Assembly: GCA_031278135.1 (NCBI GenBank)
Contig: JAITKY010000017.1
Location: forward strand, 1-12,787
Source: Prevotellaceae bacterium
GTDB taxonomy: Bacteria; Bacteroidota; Bacteroidia; Bacteroidales; UBA932
Length of the DNA: 12,787 nt
Direction: 5' to 3'
Positions 1 through 6,311 of this stretch are shown piece after piece (the first letter of the stretch is position 1; every line of letters starts with the position of its first letter). A program made the position numbers and the translations under genes. The notes under the pieces are model-generated. The model was not told the origin of the DNA, did not search any database, and saw only the letters and a program-made list of their open reading frames with translations.

Positions 1-398
1 TGCAAAGGTTACACGGATAGACGTTTCCACTGTTATACCGACAAAACGTCCGCCGGCAGACTATTTCCCATATTTGGGAAACAAGCCCCGTTTTAAGCGT
101 TTACAATCCACTCCGGACACGCTTTATTACAACAACCACCAACGGCAACTGATATTTTATGACAAGGCACACTTTTTTATGTTTATTTTTTCTTTATATT
201 CAATGGCATTTTTGCTGTTTACTTGTATGCTGAAGTATACGATTAATAAAGTGTCCTTCTCGCTGTAAAGTACTGCTATACCTTATTAATTTCCCATTTC
301 TTAGAGATAAAAAATGACAGACCACTCAGGCAATGAATTATGAACGATGTACCTGCCAGCGCCAGACACTCATCATTCATATCTCATCACTCACAGTT
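1..398. other. Non-coding stretch, no supported gene
   Basis: No convincing gene is seen on either strand. The only open frame of note (74-268, plus) would start with TTG, has no family resemblance and is rich in Phe/Tyr/Leu from A/T-rich DNA. An inverted repeat TTTCCCA-TATT-TGGGAAA lies at 64-81. Positions 335-395 contain degenerate ATGAAT/ATGATGAG-type simple repeats on the minus strand. This stretch lies beyond the terminator of the minus-strand rpsT unit, so it is probably a spacer between transcription units. Confidence 0.6.
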
Positions 399-433
399 AA
401 AAAGAATGTTTGTCCGCGAGCAAACAAACATTC
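399..433 (-). terminator. Rho-independent terminator of the tRNA-Glu/rpsT unit
   Basis: Positions 404-413 (GAATGTTTGT) and 424-433 (ACAAACATTC) form a perfect 10-bp stem with a 10-nt loop. Read on the minus strand, the stem is followed at once by a run of five T (complement of A399-A403). It begins 25 nt past the rpsT stop codon, in the right orientation to end that transcript. There is no T run on the plus-strand side, so it is probably one-directional. Confidence 0.85.
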
Positions 434-457
434 CCCAATATATTAACTTTAAAAAAC

Positions 458-715
458 TTAAGATGCTAATTTATTGACATGCAAAGCCAAACTGCTTTTC
501 AGGTTTGCAGCCTTATTCCCGTGAATCACATTGATTTTAGCAAGCTTATCCAACATTGACGACACTTTGGGCAATAACTCCAGAGCCGTTTCTTTTTCAG
601 TGGTATGTCTCAATGCTCTAACAGCGTTTCTTGTTGTTTTAGCATAATACCTGTTATGTAGATTGCGGCTTTTATTTTGCCGACTTCTTTTCTTTGCAGA
701 CTTATGATTTGCCAT
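458..715 (-). CDS. rpsT: 30S ribosomal protein S20
   Basis: This 85-residue, strongly basic protein has the S20 pattern throughout: an N-terminal [14 protein letters not shown] segment, then helices rich in Lys/Arg/Ala, and a C-terminal stretch with [19 protein letters not shown]20 binds 16S rRNA early in assembly of the small subunit. Length matches the family (about 84-90 residues). The ATG at 715 gives the canonical N-terminus and no other start is plausible. It lies 32 nt downstream of tRNA-Glu on the same strand with no promoter-like sequence between them, and a terminator follows it, so tRNA and rpsT are probably made from one transcript. Nothing is truncated or odd. Confidence 0.98.
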   Translation of the reverse strand: MANHKSAKKRSRQNKSRNLHNRYYAKTTRNAVRALRHTTEKETALELLPKVSSMLDKLAKINVIHGNKAANLKSSLALHVNKLAS

Positions 716-747
716 AACTAAATAATTCTATAAAAACATTTTTCTTG

Positions 748-819
748 TAGCTGGTAGGGGAATCGAACCCCTGTTTCAAGGATGAAAACCTTGCGTCCTA
801 ACCCCTAGACGAACCGGCC
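748..819 (-). tRNA. tRNA-Glu (anticodon UUC)
   Basis: The 72-nt minus-strand sequence folds as a cloverleaf. It has a D arm GTCT/GGAC, a perfect 5-bp anticodon stem CAAGG/CCTTG with loop TTTTCAT (anticodon TTC), a short variable loop AAAC, and a T arm AGGGG-TTCGATT-CCCCT. The acceptor stem GGCCGGT/ACCAGCT has a G-U pair at the end and a C-A mismatch at the fourth position (4-69). The discriminator is A. The CCA tail is not encoded (CAA follows), which is usual in this phylum. It lies between a strong promoter and rpsT. Confidence 0.96.
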
Positions 820-840
820 ATTTTTTCTCTTTTGCGGGTG

Positions 841-872
841 CAAAGGTAGATACTTTTTTTCATTCAGCCAAA
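841..872 (-). promoter_or_regulatory. Bacteroidota promoter for tRNA-Glu-rpsT
   Basis: On the minus strand there is a -33 box TTTG (872-869), a 20-bp spacer, and a -7 box TACCTTTG (848-841), which matches the TAnnTTTG consensus exactly. Transcription would start near 835, leaving a leader of about 15 nt before the tRNA 5' end at 819. This is the best promoter in the window, as expected for a stable-RNA/ribosomal unit. Confidence 0.8.
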
Positions 873-998
873 TATTTCGTAAAAAAATATTGATAATTCT
901 GTTGAAAGAACTGTAAACAAGCATGATACAATTTCATATTTTTAATACTGTCTTCTGTTATTTTGACGATTACAGGCATAACATTAGATAATATTAGC

Positions 999-1006
999 GT
1001 TTAAAT
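999..1006. repeat. Target site duplication, left copy
   Basis: GTTTAAAT, identical to 1403-1410 and abutting the outer end of the left inverted repeat. The preceding base also matches (C998 and C1402), but C1402 falls inside the aligned right inverted repeat, so the duplication is best taken as 8 bp. Confidence 0.8.
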
Positions 1007-1032
1007 AGCTAAATCATTTTTTGAGGCGCTAT
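1007..1032 (+). repeat. Left terminal inverted repeat of MITE-like element
   Basis: Aligns without gaps to the reverse complement of 1377-1402, with mismatches only at 1007, 1016 and 1019. A second matching block, TGTCTGTTC (1041-1049) against TGTCTGTCC (reverse complement of 1354-1362), lies further in, offset by 6 bp. Confidence 0.85.
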
Positions 1033-1125
1033 ATCAATTTTGTCTGTTCACCTCAATGCTTCTTTCGCTCGCTTAGTTCATTGACCTCTCCAAGTCGTTC
1101 GGAGACCTCTCTGTACAATCTTGTA

Positions 1126-1141
1126 AATTCTGATCAGAATT
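1126..1141. repeat. 16-bp perfect palindrome inside MITE-like element
   Basis: AATTCTGATCAGAATT is fully self-complementary with TGATCA at its centre. It lies in the left third of the element and could be a protein-binding site or simply cruciform-forming DNA. Confidence 0.6.
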
Positions 1142-1154
1142 GGCAGTGTAGGGG

Positions 1155-1171
1155 CAACCTTTGCGAGGTTG
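1155..1171. repeat. Hairpin inside MITE-like element
   Basis: CAACCT-TTGCG-AGGTTG forms a 6-bp stem with a 5-nt loop. It resembles the short GGCAACCT/AGGTTGCC palindromes scattered between genes in many genomes; that resemblance is from memory. Confidence 0.5.
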
Positions 1172-1200
1172 ACAGAGAGAGTTGGCGTTGTCCCCGAAGT

Positions 1201-1228
1201 CCCCGAACTGCGCTACGCTTGTTCGGGG
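1201..1228. repeat. GC-rich hairpin inside MITE-like element
   Basis: CCCCGAAC at 1201-1208 pairs with GTTCGGGG at 1221-1228, and GCG/CGC can pair within the 12-nt loop. No T run follows on either strand, so it is not a simple terminator. Confidence 0.6.
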
Positions 1229-1376
1229 TTATCAACATTCGACGCCTTCGGCTACTCCATAATGCTACATTCGAATTTGCGCTATGTCAAGTTTTTTTTA
1301 ACTTGTTATATTTTTCTATAACACTATAATTTTCAGTTGATATAATAGTTTTCGGACAGACATTATTTATTTTTTC

Positions 1377-1402
1377 ATAGCGCCTCAAAGAAAGATTTAG
1401 CC
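1377..1402 (-). repeat. Right terminal inverted repeat of MITE-like element
   Basis: Reverse complement begins GGCTAAATC and ends TTTGAGGCGCTAT, pairing with the left repeat 1007-1032 at 23 of 26 positions. Confidence 0.85.
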
Positions 1403-1410
1403 GTTTAAAT
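1403..1410. repeat. Target site duplication, right copy
   Basis: GTTTAAAT, identical to 999-1006. Its right edge is 21 bp before the -7 box of the meaB promoter, so the insertion point falls at or near that promoter's -33 position. Confidence 0.8.
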
Positions 1411-1431
1411 TCGGGAATCTCGAATTTTTAC

Positions 1432-1439
1432 TAATTTTG
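1432..1439 (+). promoter_or_regulatory. Probable -7 box of the meaB-gldF-yhbP operon
   Basis: TAATTTTG matches the Bacteroidota -7 consensus TAnnTTTG and lies 24 bp before the meaB ATG. No good TTTG is found 19-21 bp upstream; that position is occupied by the right target duplication of the MITE-like element (TTTA at 1404-1407 is 24 bp away). The promoter may be weak or altered by the insertion. Confidence 0.5.
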
Positions 1440-1463
1440 TCGGCTGCATTAGTGCTGTAAAAA

Positions 1464-2552
1464 ATGGATAATTTATTGGAAAAAAGTGCATTGACAGTCA
1501 ATCCCGGAATAGAGCAACCGCCTCTTATAAATCCGGAAGCGTTGGCGCGCATTAGGAGAAACAGGAAAAAACCGCTCAGCCTCGAACAGTATGTCGAAGG
1601 CATTTTAGAGGGACGTATGACTGTTTTAAGTCAGGCTATCACCCTTGTCGAAAGTCTTTTGGACGAACATCATGCGATGGCTCAGGCGATCATCGAAAAA
1701 TGTCTTCCTTATTCTGGAAAGTCTATGCGCATAGGGATAACGGGAGTGCCGGGCGCCGGAAAAAGCACGTTTATCGAGGCGTTTGGTAAAAAAATCACTT
1801 CGTGGGGACATAAACTTGCAGTGCTGGCAATCGATCCGAGTAGCGAACGCTCTAAAGGCAGTATCCTCGGCGACAAAACCAGAATGATTGAACTCAGTTG
1901 CGATCCCAATGCGTTTATACGTCCAAGTCCTTCGGCTGGTTCGCTGGGTGGCGTCGCCCGAAAAACGCGTGAAACAGTGATTTTATGCGAAGCGGCAGGA
2001 TTCGATACGATTTTTATCGAAACCGTAGGTGTCGGACAGTCGGAAACCGCCGTACATTCGATGGTCGATTTCTTTCTTTTACTGATGATTTCGGGCGCAG
2101 GCGACGAATTGCAGGGTATCAAGCGAGGGATAATGGAAATGGCAAACATGATTGTCATCAACAAAGCCGACGGAAACAATATCGACAAAGCAACACTGGC
2201 AAAAGCGCAGTATCAGAGCGCAATGCATCTGTTTCCTATTGCTGCTTCGGGCTGGATTCCCAAAGTTCTGACGACTTCGTCGAAAGAAAAAACAGGTATG
2301 GAAGATATCTGGGCTTCGATCAACGATTATATTTCGCTGACAAAAAACAACGGCTTTTTTCAGTCGAACCGCCAGGAACAGACCAAGTTTTGGATGTATG
2401 AAACAATAAACGAAACTTTGCAGAATAATTTTTATTCCAATCCTCGAATCTGCAAGTTGTTGAAGTTTTATGAAGACAAAGTCGCAACCGACCGGATTTC
2501 GTCGTTTATTGCCGCTAAAGAACTGTTGAATAAATATTTCGAAACAATATAA
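1464..2552 (+). CDS. meaB: MeaB/ArgK-type GTPase, methylmalonyl-CoA mutase chaperone
   Basis: This 362-residue G3E-family P-loop GTPase has a Walker A motif GVPGAGKS (residues 94-101), LAIDPSS (121-127), the family block SERSKGSILGDKTRM (127-141), ETVGVGQSE (186-194, including the switch region) and NKAD for guanine recognition (233-236). The C-terminal helices (about 320-362) match the dimerisation arm of the family. In this family GTP hydrolysis gates loading of adenosylcobalamin into, and protection of, methylmalonyl-CoA mutase, which interconverts succinyl-CoA and methylmalonyl-CoA in the cytosol. Homologues are about 330 residues; the extra length is mostly N-terminal. The mutase subunit genes are not in the window. 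gldF follows after 14 bp, so the two are probably co-transcribed. Confidence 0.95.
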   Translation: MDNLLEKSALTVNPGIEQPPLINPEALARIRRNRKKPLSLEQYVEGILEGRMTVLSQAITLVESLLDEHHAMAQAIIEKCLPYSGKSMRIGITGVPGAGKSTFIEAFGKKITSWGHKLAVLAIDPSSERSKGSILGDKTRMIELSCDPNAFIRPSPSAGSLGGVARKTRETVILCEAAGFDTIFIETVGVGQSETAVHSMVDFFLLLMISGAGDELQGIKRGIMEMANMIVINKADGNNIDKATLAKAQYQSAMHLFPIAASGWIPKVLTTSSKEKTGMEDIWASINDYISLTKNNGFFQSNRQEQTKFWMYETINETLQNNFYSNPRICKLLKFYEDKVATDRISSFIAAKELLNKYFETI

Positions 2553-2566
2553 AAGCATATTCGAAC

Positions 2567-3298
2567 ATGTACAGTATTTATAAAAAGGAAATAGTATCGT
2601 TTTTTTCATCCCTGACAGGATATATTGCAATCATTGTGTTTCTGGCGCTTACGGGATGGTTTATGTGGATTAACCCCGGCGAATTCAACATTCTCGATGG
2701 CGGATATGCCACTATCGACTCTCTGTTTTTCATTGCACCGTGGGTTTTCCTGTTTCTTGTACCGGCAACGACAATGCGAAGTTTTGCCGAAGAACGTAAA
2801 ACCGGCACGATTGAACTTCTGCTGACTCATCCAATCTCCGAAATACAGTTGGTAATGGCGAAATATCTTGCTGCTGTGACACTTATACTGCTTTCGCTAT
2901 TACCGTGTCTGATATATTTTGCTACGGTCTATTTCATCGGGAATCCGGTCGGCAATATCGATTCGGGGGGGGCATGGGGTTCGTTTATAGGGCTGTTTTT
3001 TCTTGCGTCGGCGTATGCCGCTATCGGGATATTTGCATCTTCGTTAACGGATAATCAGATCGTTGCGTTCATTGTTTCGGCAGTATTGTGCTTTTTCATG
3101 TACACGGGTTTCGACGGTCTGGCTTCGATGGCTCTGCTGAAACCGGTCAATGCTTTTATTATCTCTTTTGGGATAAACGAACATTACAAGTCGTTGAGCC
3201 GAGGAGTTATTGATATACGTGATATTATGTACTTTGTTATTGTTTCCGCTGCGTTTGCCGGAGCGGCACGATTGAAACTGCAATCAAGAAAATGGTGA
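2567..3298 (+). CDS. gldF: GldF-like ABC-2 transporter permease
   Basis: This 243-residue integral membrane protein has about six hydrophobic segments (roughly 17-36, 52-68, 98-122, 138-160, 164-182 and 218-235). Residues 70-91 carry MRSFAEERKTGTIELLLTHP, the conserved cytoplasmic coupling segment of ABC-2 permeases. APWVFLFLVPA, TDNQIVAFIV and EHYKSLSRGVIDIRD are as in GldF of Bacteroidota. GldF works with the ATPase GldA and the periplasmic-domain protein GldG; the trio is needed for gliding in some Flavobacteria but is also present in non-gliding relatives, where its substrate is unknown. The usual partner gldG is not next to it: the next gene is a YhbP-like protein overlapping by 7 bases. 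The start at 2567 gives the typical N-terminus with KKEIVSFFSSLTGY. Confidence 0.85.
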   Translation: MYSIYKKEIVSFFSSLTGYIAIIVFLALTGWFMWINPGEFNILDGGYATIDSLFFIAPWVFLFLVPATTMRSFAEERKTGTIELLLTHPISEIQLVMAKYLAAVTLILLSLLPCLIYFATVYFIGNPVGNIDSGGAWGSFIGLFFLASAYAAIGIFASSLTDNQIVAFIVSAVLCFFMYTGFDGLASMALLKPVNAFIISFGINEHYKSLSRGVIDIRDIMYFVIVSAAFAGAARLKLQSRKW

Positions 3299-3738
3299 AG
3301 GATATGACGCCGGATTCTTCTGTAATCGAGTTTATTAAAAACCACCACGTTCTTACTCTGGCTACCTGCGCAGGTACGGTTCCGTATTGTTCCAATATGT
3401 TTTATACCTTGCTGGAAAAGGAATTTTGTCTGGTATTTACGTCCGCCAACGACACACGGCATATCACGGAAGCGTCACAAAATCCTGTTGTTGCCGGCTC
3501 TATCGTTCTCGAAACCGAAACAGTGGGCAAAATACAGGGATTGCAATTCTGTGGAAAACTGATGAAGGTAGCGGGAAAACTGAAAACTAAAGCAATAGCA
3601 GCGTATCTCAAACGTTTTCCATACGCCGTATTGTCGGGAACGCCTGTCTGGGTTGTGGAAATTACCTTTGCGAAATTTACCGACAACAGATTCGGATTCG
3701 GTAAAAAAATCGTTTGGGAGAAATTAAGGGATAATTGA
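3292..3738 (+). CDS. YhbP/UPF0306-family protein, PNPOx-like fold
   Basis: The 148-residue product resembles E. coli YhbP (UPF0306), part of the pyridoxamine 5'-phosphate oxidase-like split-barrel superfamily. Shared features are an N-terminal helix followed by HVLTLAT, PYCSNMFY (31-38), TRHITEA (55-61), a GKIQGLQFCGKL strand pair (79-90), RFPYAVLSGTPVWVVEI (108-124) and the C-terminal signature KFTDNRFGFGKKIVW (128-142). Superfamily members often bind FMN, but the reaction of YhbP is not known. The ATG at 3292 overlaps the end of gldF by 7 bases (ATGGTGA), which suggests translational coupling; ATG 3304 is an alternative start. It appears to be the last gene of the meaB operon. Confidence 0.8.
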   Translation: MVKDMTPDSSVIEFIKNHHVLTLATCAGTVPYCSNMFYTLLEKEFCLVFTSANDTRHITEASQNPVVAGSIVLETETVGKIQGLQFCGKLMKVAGKLKTKAIAAYLKRFPYAVLSGTPVWVVEITFAKFTDNRFGFGKKIVWEKLRDN

Positions 3739-3771
3739 AGTTGTATGAATGTTAAACAATTTGTGCATATC

Positions 3772-3785
3772 AGCCTGTACAGGCT
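3772..3785. repeat. 14-bp perfect palindrome between operons
   Basis: AGCCTGTACAGGCT is fully self-complementary. Two bases later a second small inverted repeat, TCGGA-CA-TCCGA (3788-3799), is followed by a T-rich stretch (3808-3813). The pair could help end the meaB operon or be an operator for the OPT promoter about 50 bp downstream. Neither role can be decided from sequence alone. Confidence 0.45.
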
Positions 3786-3833
3786 ACTCGGACATCCGAA
3801 GGGTAATATTTTTATTGTATTACTATTTTTTTC

Positions 3834-3841
3834 TACTTTTG
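3834..3841 (+). promoter_or_regulatory. Probable -7 box of OPT-PqqD operon
   Basis: TACTTTTG matches TAnnTTTG. TTTA at 3811-3814, 19 bp upstream, is a three-of-four match to the -33 box. The leader to the ATG at 3878 would be about 30 nt. It has the same TAnTTTTGT form as the candidates at 1432 and 6304. Confidence 0.55.
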
Positions 3842-3877
3842 TACTCTAAAAAATATAATTAAGATAAGAAATAAATT

Positions 3878-5872
3878 ATGGCAGAAGAAAAGAAATTTGT
3901 TCCGTTTGTCCGGTCGGACACGAACATGAAGGAGTTCACTGTAAGAGCATTGCTCGTTGGTTTAGTATTGGCGGTAGTGTTGGGCGCCGCCAATGCGTAT
4001 TTGGGATTACGCGCCGGAATGACAATTGCGGCGACATATCCGGCGGCGGTCATTGGCATGGCTGTTTTGCGTTTTTTCAAAGGAAGTATTTTGGAAGAGA
4101 ATTTTACGCGTACAGTAGGGTCGATTGGCGAATCGGTTGCCGCCGGAGCAATATTCACGCTTCCGTCGTTTTACATTGCAGGAGTATGGAGCGGTGCAGA
4201 GTTTAATTCGTTGGGTAATTACATCACAGCGTCGTTGATTCTGATAACCGGCGGTACGCTGGGAGTGCTTTTTGTAGCGTTACTCCGTCGTGTGATGGTC
4301 GAAGACAAGGAATTACCGTTTCCCGAAAGTATGGCAGCCGCCGAAATCCACAAAACGGGTCAGGGCGGAGCAGGAGGTTCGAAATATCTTTTCGCAGCAA
4401 TGATTGCCGGAGCGTTGATAAAAGTCGCCGGAGCATTGAAACTCTTTGCTGTCGAATGGACGCAATTTATCAAAGCCGGCGTTTCCGAAACTATATCCAA
4501 AATAAAGTTGGAAGGCGGTTTTAATTTGAACGGTCCCGAAATCAGTCCGGCATATCTGGGTGTCGGATACATTATCGGACCAAGACTTTCGGCGTTGAAT
4601 TTCAGCGGTTCGGTGATGGCTTGGGGCTTGATGGTGCCCATGCTGTTGATGTTGCTTGGCAATTCGTTTGTAGCGTCGTTGCCCGACAATAAGAATATTG
4701 ACATCAATTCGCTTGCTGCATGGGAAAATGCGGCAACCGTTGTGTGGAAGGAAATTGTACGTATCATTGCTATCGGAGGCATGTTGGTTGCCGCCTGTTT
4801 CACGTTGTACAGGATGCGTAAAAGTCTGGGAACAGGACTGCGACGTTCGGTAAAAGATCTTAAACGCGCTACGCAAAGCTCCGGCGACTCTATCAAACGT
4901 ACCGAAAAAGATTTGAAATCGACATGGATACTTGCCGGTATTTGTTTCGCTGCCGTAATGACGTTTGTGATAACGTATTTTATCTTCGAAACGTCTGTTT
5001 TGGTGTCGATTGTCGCATCAACCGTGATGATTATCCTTGCGTTTTTCTTTGCCGCAGTATCGGGCTATCTGGTCGGAATCATCGGTTCGAGTAACAATCC
5101 GGTTAGCGGGCTTACACTTACAGCATTGGTTGTTACAGCGCTAATTCTTGTATTTTTAGGCGTCGAAGGGACAAGCGGAGTTGCCGCAGTATTGGGAATC
5201 GCTGCAATTGTTTGTGTTGCAGCCGCTGTCGGAGGTGAAATGTTTCAAGACCTGAAAGCGGGACATATACTCGGCGGTACTCCATGGAAAATGCAGACAG
5301 GCGATATTATCGGAGTTGTGCTGTCGAGTGTCGTAATGTTCGGGGTGTTAATTCTTCTTAATCAAGGCGATATCAATATGGGCGGCACAGGTTTCGGAAG
5401 TAAGGAACTGTCCGCACCTCAAGCGACTTTGATGGCAATTATTGCACAGGGAATTGTCAATGGTGAAATGACATGGATATTGATTATTGCAGGTATGATT
5501 CTGGGTTTTGCGTTTATACTCATGGGACTTAAAAGCCCGATGCTGATATTTGTCGGGATGTATTTGCCTTTCGGGACAGTATGCGCTATTTTTATCGGAG
5601 GTATGATAAAAGGCGTCCTCGACTTATATACAGCACGCAAAAAATATAACGGAAAACAGCTGGCAACGGTCGAAAATACAGGCATTTTGATGGCTTCGGG
5701 ATTGATTGCCGGCGAAGCGTTAATGGGGTTGATTATCGCAATATTTGCCGTATGCAACATTTTCTTCAAAGATATGCTGCCAATCGAAAATCCGTCGTAT
5801 TTAATCGGGCTGATGATTGTGGTTGCTGTCGGTTATTTCCTTATTACTATACCGGCGCGAAAAGGAAAATAA
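3878..5872 (+). CDS. OPT-family oligopeptide transporter
   Basis: This 664-residue, very hydrophobic protein has roughly 14-16 membrane segments. It belongs to the bacterial branch of the oligopeptide transporter (OPT) family (TIGR00733-like). Diagnostic stretches are the N-terminal FVPFVRSDTNMKEFTVRALL, ANAYLGLRAGMTIAATYPAAV (about 39-59), the EENFTRTVGSIGESVAAGAIF block (about 73-93) and ELPFPESMAAAEIHKTG (about 145-161). Residues 320-345 form a charged cytoplasmic loop with many Lys, Arg and Ser. Family members import peptides or metal chelates, probably proton-coupled; the substrate here is not known. The start at 3878 gives the N-terminus conserved in relatives as recalled. A PqqD-like gene follows after 10 nt, so the pair is probably one transcript. 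Confidence 0.94.
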   Translation: MAEEKKFVPFVRSDTNMKEFTVRALLVGLVLAVVLGAANAYLGLRAGMTIAATYPAAVIGMAVLRFFKGSILEENFTRTVGSIGESVAAGAIFTLPSFYIAGVWSGAEFNSLGNYITASLILITGGTLGVLFVALLRRVMVEDKELPFPESMAAAEIHKTGQGGAGGSKYLFAAMIAGALIKVAGALKLFAVEWTQFIKAGVSETISKIKLEGGFNLNGPEISPAYLGVGYIIGPRLSALNFSGSVMAWGLMVPMLLMLLGNSFVASLPDNKNIDINSLAAWENAATVVWKEIVRIIAIGGMLVAACFTLYRMRKSLGTGLRRSVKDLKRATQSSGDSIKRTEKDLKSTWILAGICFAAVMTFVITYFIFETSVLVSIVASTVMIILAFFFAAVSGYLVGIIGSSNNPVSGLTLTALVVTALILVFLGVEGTSGVAAVLGIAAIVCVAAAVGGEMFQDLKAGHILGGTPWKMQTGDIIGVVLSSVVMFGVLILLNQGDINMGGTGFGSKELSAPQATLMAIIAQGIVNGEMTWILIIAGMILGFAFILMGLKSPMLIFVGMYLPFGTVCAIFIGGMIKGVLDLYTARKKYNGKQLATVENTGILMASGLIAGEALMGLIIAIFAVCNIFFKDMLPIENPSYLIGLMIVVAVGYFLITIPARKGK

Positions 5873-5882
5873 ATATGCAAAT

Positions 5883-6242
5883 ATGATGATGAATGGGAAA
5901 ACAGAAGAATGGGAAAACCTCATTCCATGTATAGACAGTCATATTACGACTGAAAAAGAGGGAGAGTTGTCGGTGATAACTTTCCCCCGTTTCAGGAGTA
6001 AATTCATGCAGAAATATTTTGTGCCCAGAAACAAATCGGCTATGATTCGTATCCGTCTGGAAGAACACGGTACGGCTGTCTGGAATCTGATAGACGGAAA
6101 CCGGACTGTGCCAAACATCATAAATATGCTGGCAGAACATTTCGATAACGAAAAAAATTACGAATACCGAATCATAACGTATATCGCTATACTCCAAAAA
6201 CAGGGATTTATTAAACTGAAAAACAATCGTTTATATATATGA
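5883..6242 (+). CDS. PqqD-family protein
   Basis: The 119-residue protein has a winged-helix core of the PqqD family (PF05402), with LEEHGTAVWNLIDGNRTV (59-76) followed by helices (77-86, 92-107) and a short beta wing GFIKLKNNRLYI (108-119). PqqD domains bind the leader part of ribosomal peptides (RiPP recognition element) and present it to a modifying enzyme, often a radical SAM protein. No such enzyme is in the window. Residues 31-57 carry a segment with PRFRSKFMQKYFVPRNKSA that I take to be typical of the Bacteroidota versions. Three consecutive ATGs (5883, 5886, 5889) lie just after the OPT stop. A longer frame from 5817 would overlap the transporter by 56 bases and add an unrelated hydrophobic stretch, so 5883 is preferred. 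Confidence 0.78.
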   Translation: MMMNGKTEEWENLIPCIDSHITTEKEGELSVITFPRFRSKFMQKYFVPRNKSAMIRIRLEEHGTAVWNLIDGNRTVPNIINMLAEHFDNEKNYEYRIITYIAILQKQGFIKLKNNRLYI

Positions 6243-6303
6243 AAATCTTTCATACTATATCCTCAATGGAAATCAATTCCGGCAGTAAAATTGCTACTTG
6301 TGA

Positions 6304-6311
6304 TAATTTTG
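6304..6311 (+). promoter_or_regulatory. Probable -7 box of the alpha-2-macroglobulin gene
   Basis: TAATTTTG matches TAnnTTTG, the same octamer as before meaB. No clear TTTG lies 19-21 bp upstream. The leader to ATG 6403 would be about 85 nt and is very A/T-rich. The gap from pqqD (160 bp) otherwise contains only a dubious 37-codon frame (6266-6379), inside which this box falls. Confidence 0.45.

Larger units (their letters stand above)
1007..1402. mobile_element. MITE-like non-autonomous transposon with TIRs and 8-bp target duplication
   Basis: This 396-bp element ends in 26-bp terminal inverted repeats (1007-1032 and 1377-1402) that match at 23 of 26 positions and share TTTGAGGCGCTAT and GCTAAATC. 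It is bracketed by identical 8-bp direct repeats GTTTAAAT at 999-1006 and 1403-1410, the expected target site duplication. It encodes no recognisable transposase: the plus-strand frame 1021-1329 is Cys/Arg/Leu-rich with no family resemblance. Internal structure includes a perfect 16-bp palindrome (1126-1141), a hairpin CAACCT/AGGTTG (1155-1171) and a GC-rich hairpin CCCCGAAC/GTTCGGGG (1201-1228). An 8-bp AT-rich duplication and GG-like ends fit families such as ISL3 or IS1595, but that assignment is inference. Movement would need a transposase supplied from elsewhere. Confidence 0.8.

Noticed and set aside
2..10. Possible minus-strand -7 box at the left edge (reverse complement TAACCTTTG)
   Set aside because: It has one base too many for TAnnTTTG, lacks a properly spaced TTTG, and any gene it served would be outside the window.
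74..268. 64-codon plus-strand frame near the left edge
   Set aside because: The start codon is TTG at 74, within an inverted repeat. There is no family resemblance, and the composition is that of translated A/T-rich spacer.
1021..1329. 102-codon plus-strand frame
   Set aside because: It lies wholly inside the MITE-like element, starts in the terminal repeat with TTG and not ATG, has atypical Cys/Arg-rich composition and resembles no protein.
1709..2188. 159-codon minus-strand frame
   Set aside because: Antisense to the conserved GTPase core of meaB, whose motifs are intact in the plus frame.
4313..4896. Overlapping minus-strand frames of 178 and 187 codons
   Set aside because: Both are antisense to the OPT transporter, which is a clear full-length gene.
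5817..5882. Upstream extension of the PqqD gene to the ATG at 5817
   Set aside because: It would overlap the OPT gene by 56 bases and add hydrophobic residues not expected in a PqqD domain; three ATGs follow right after the OPT stop.
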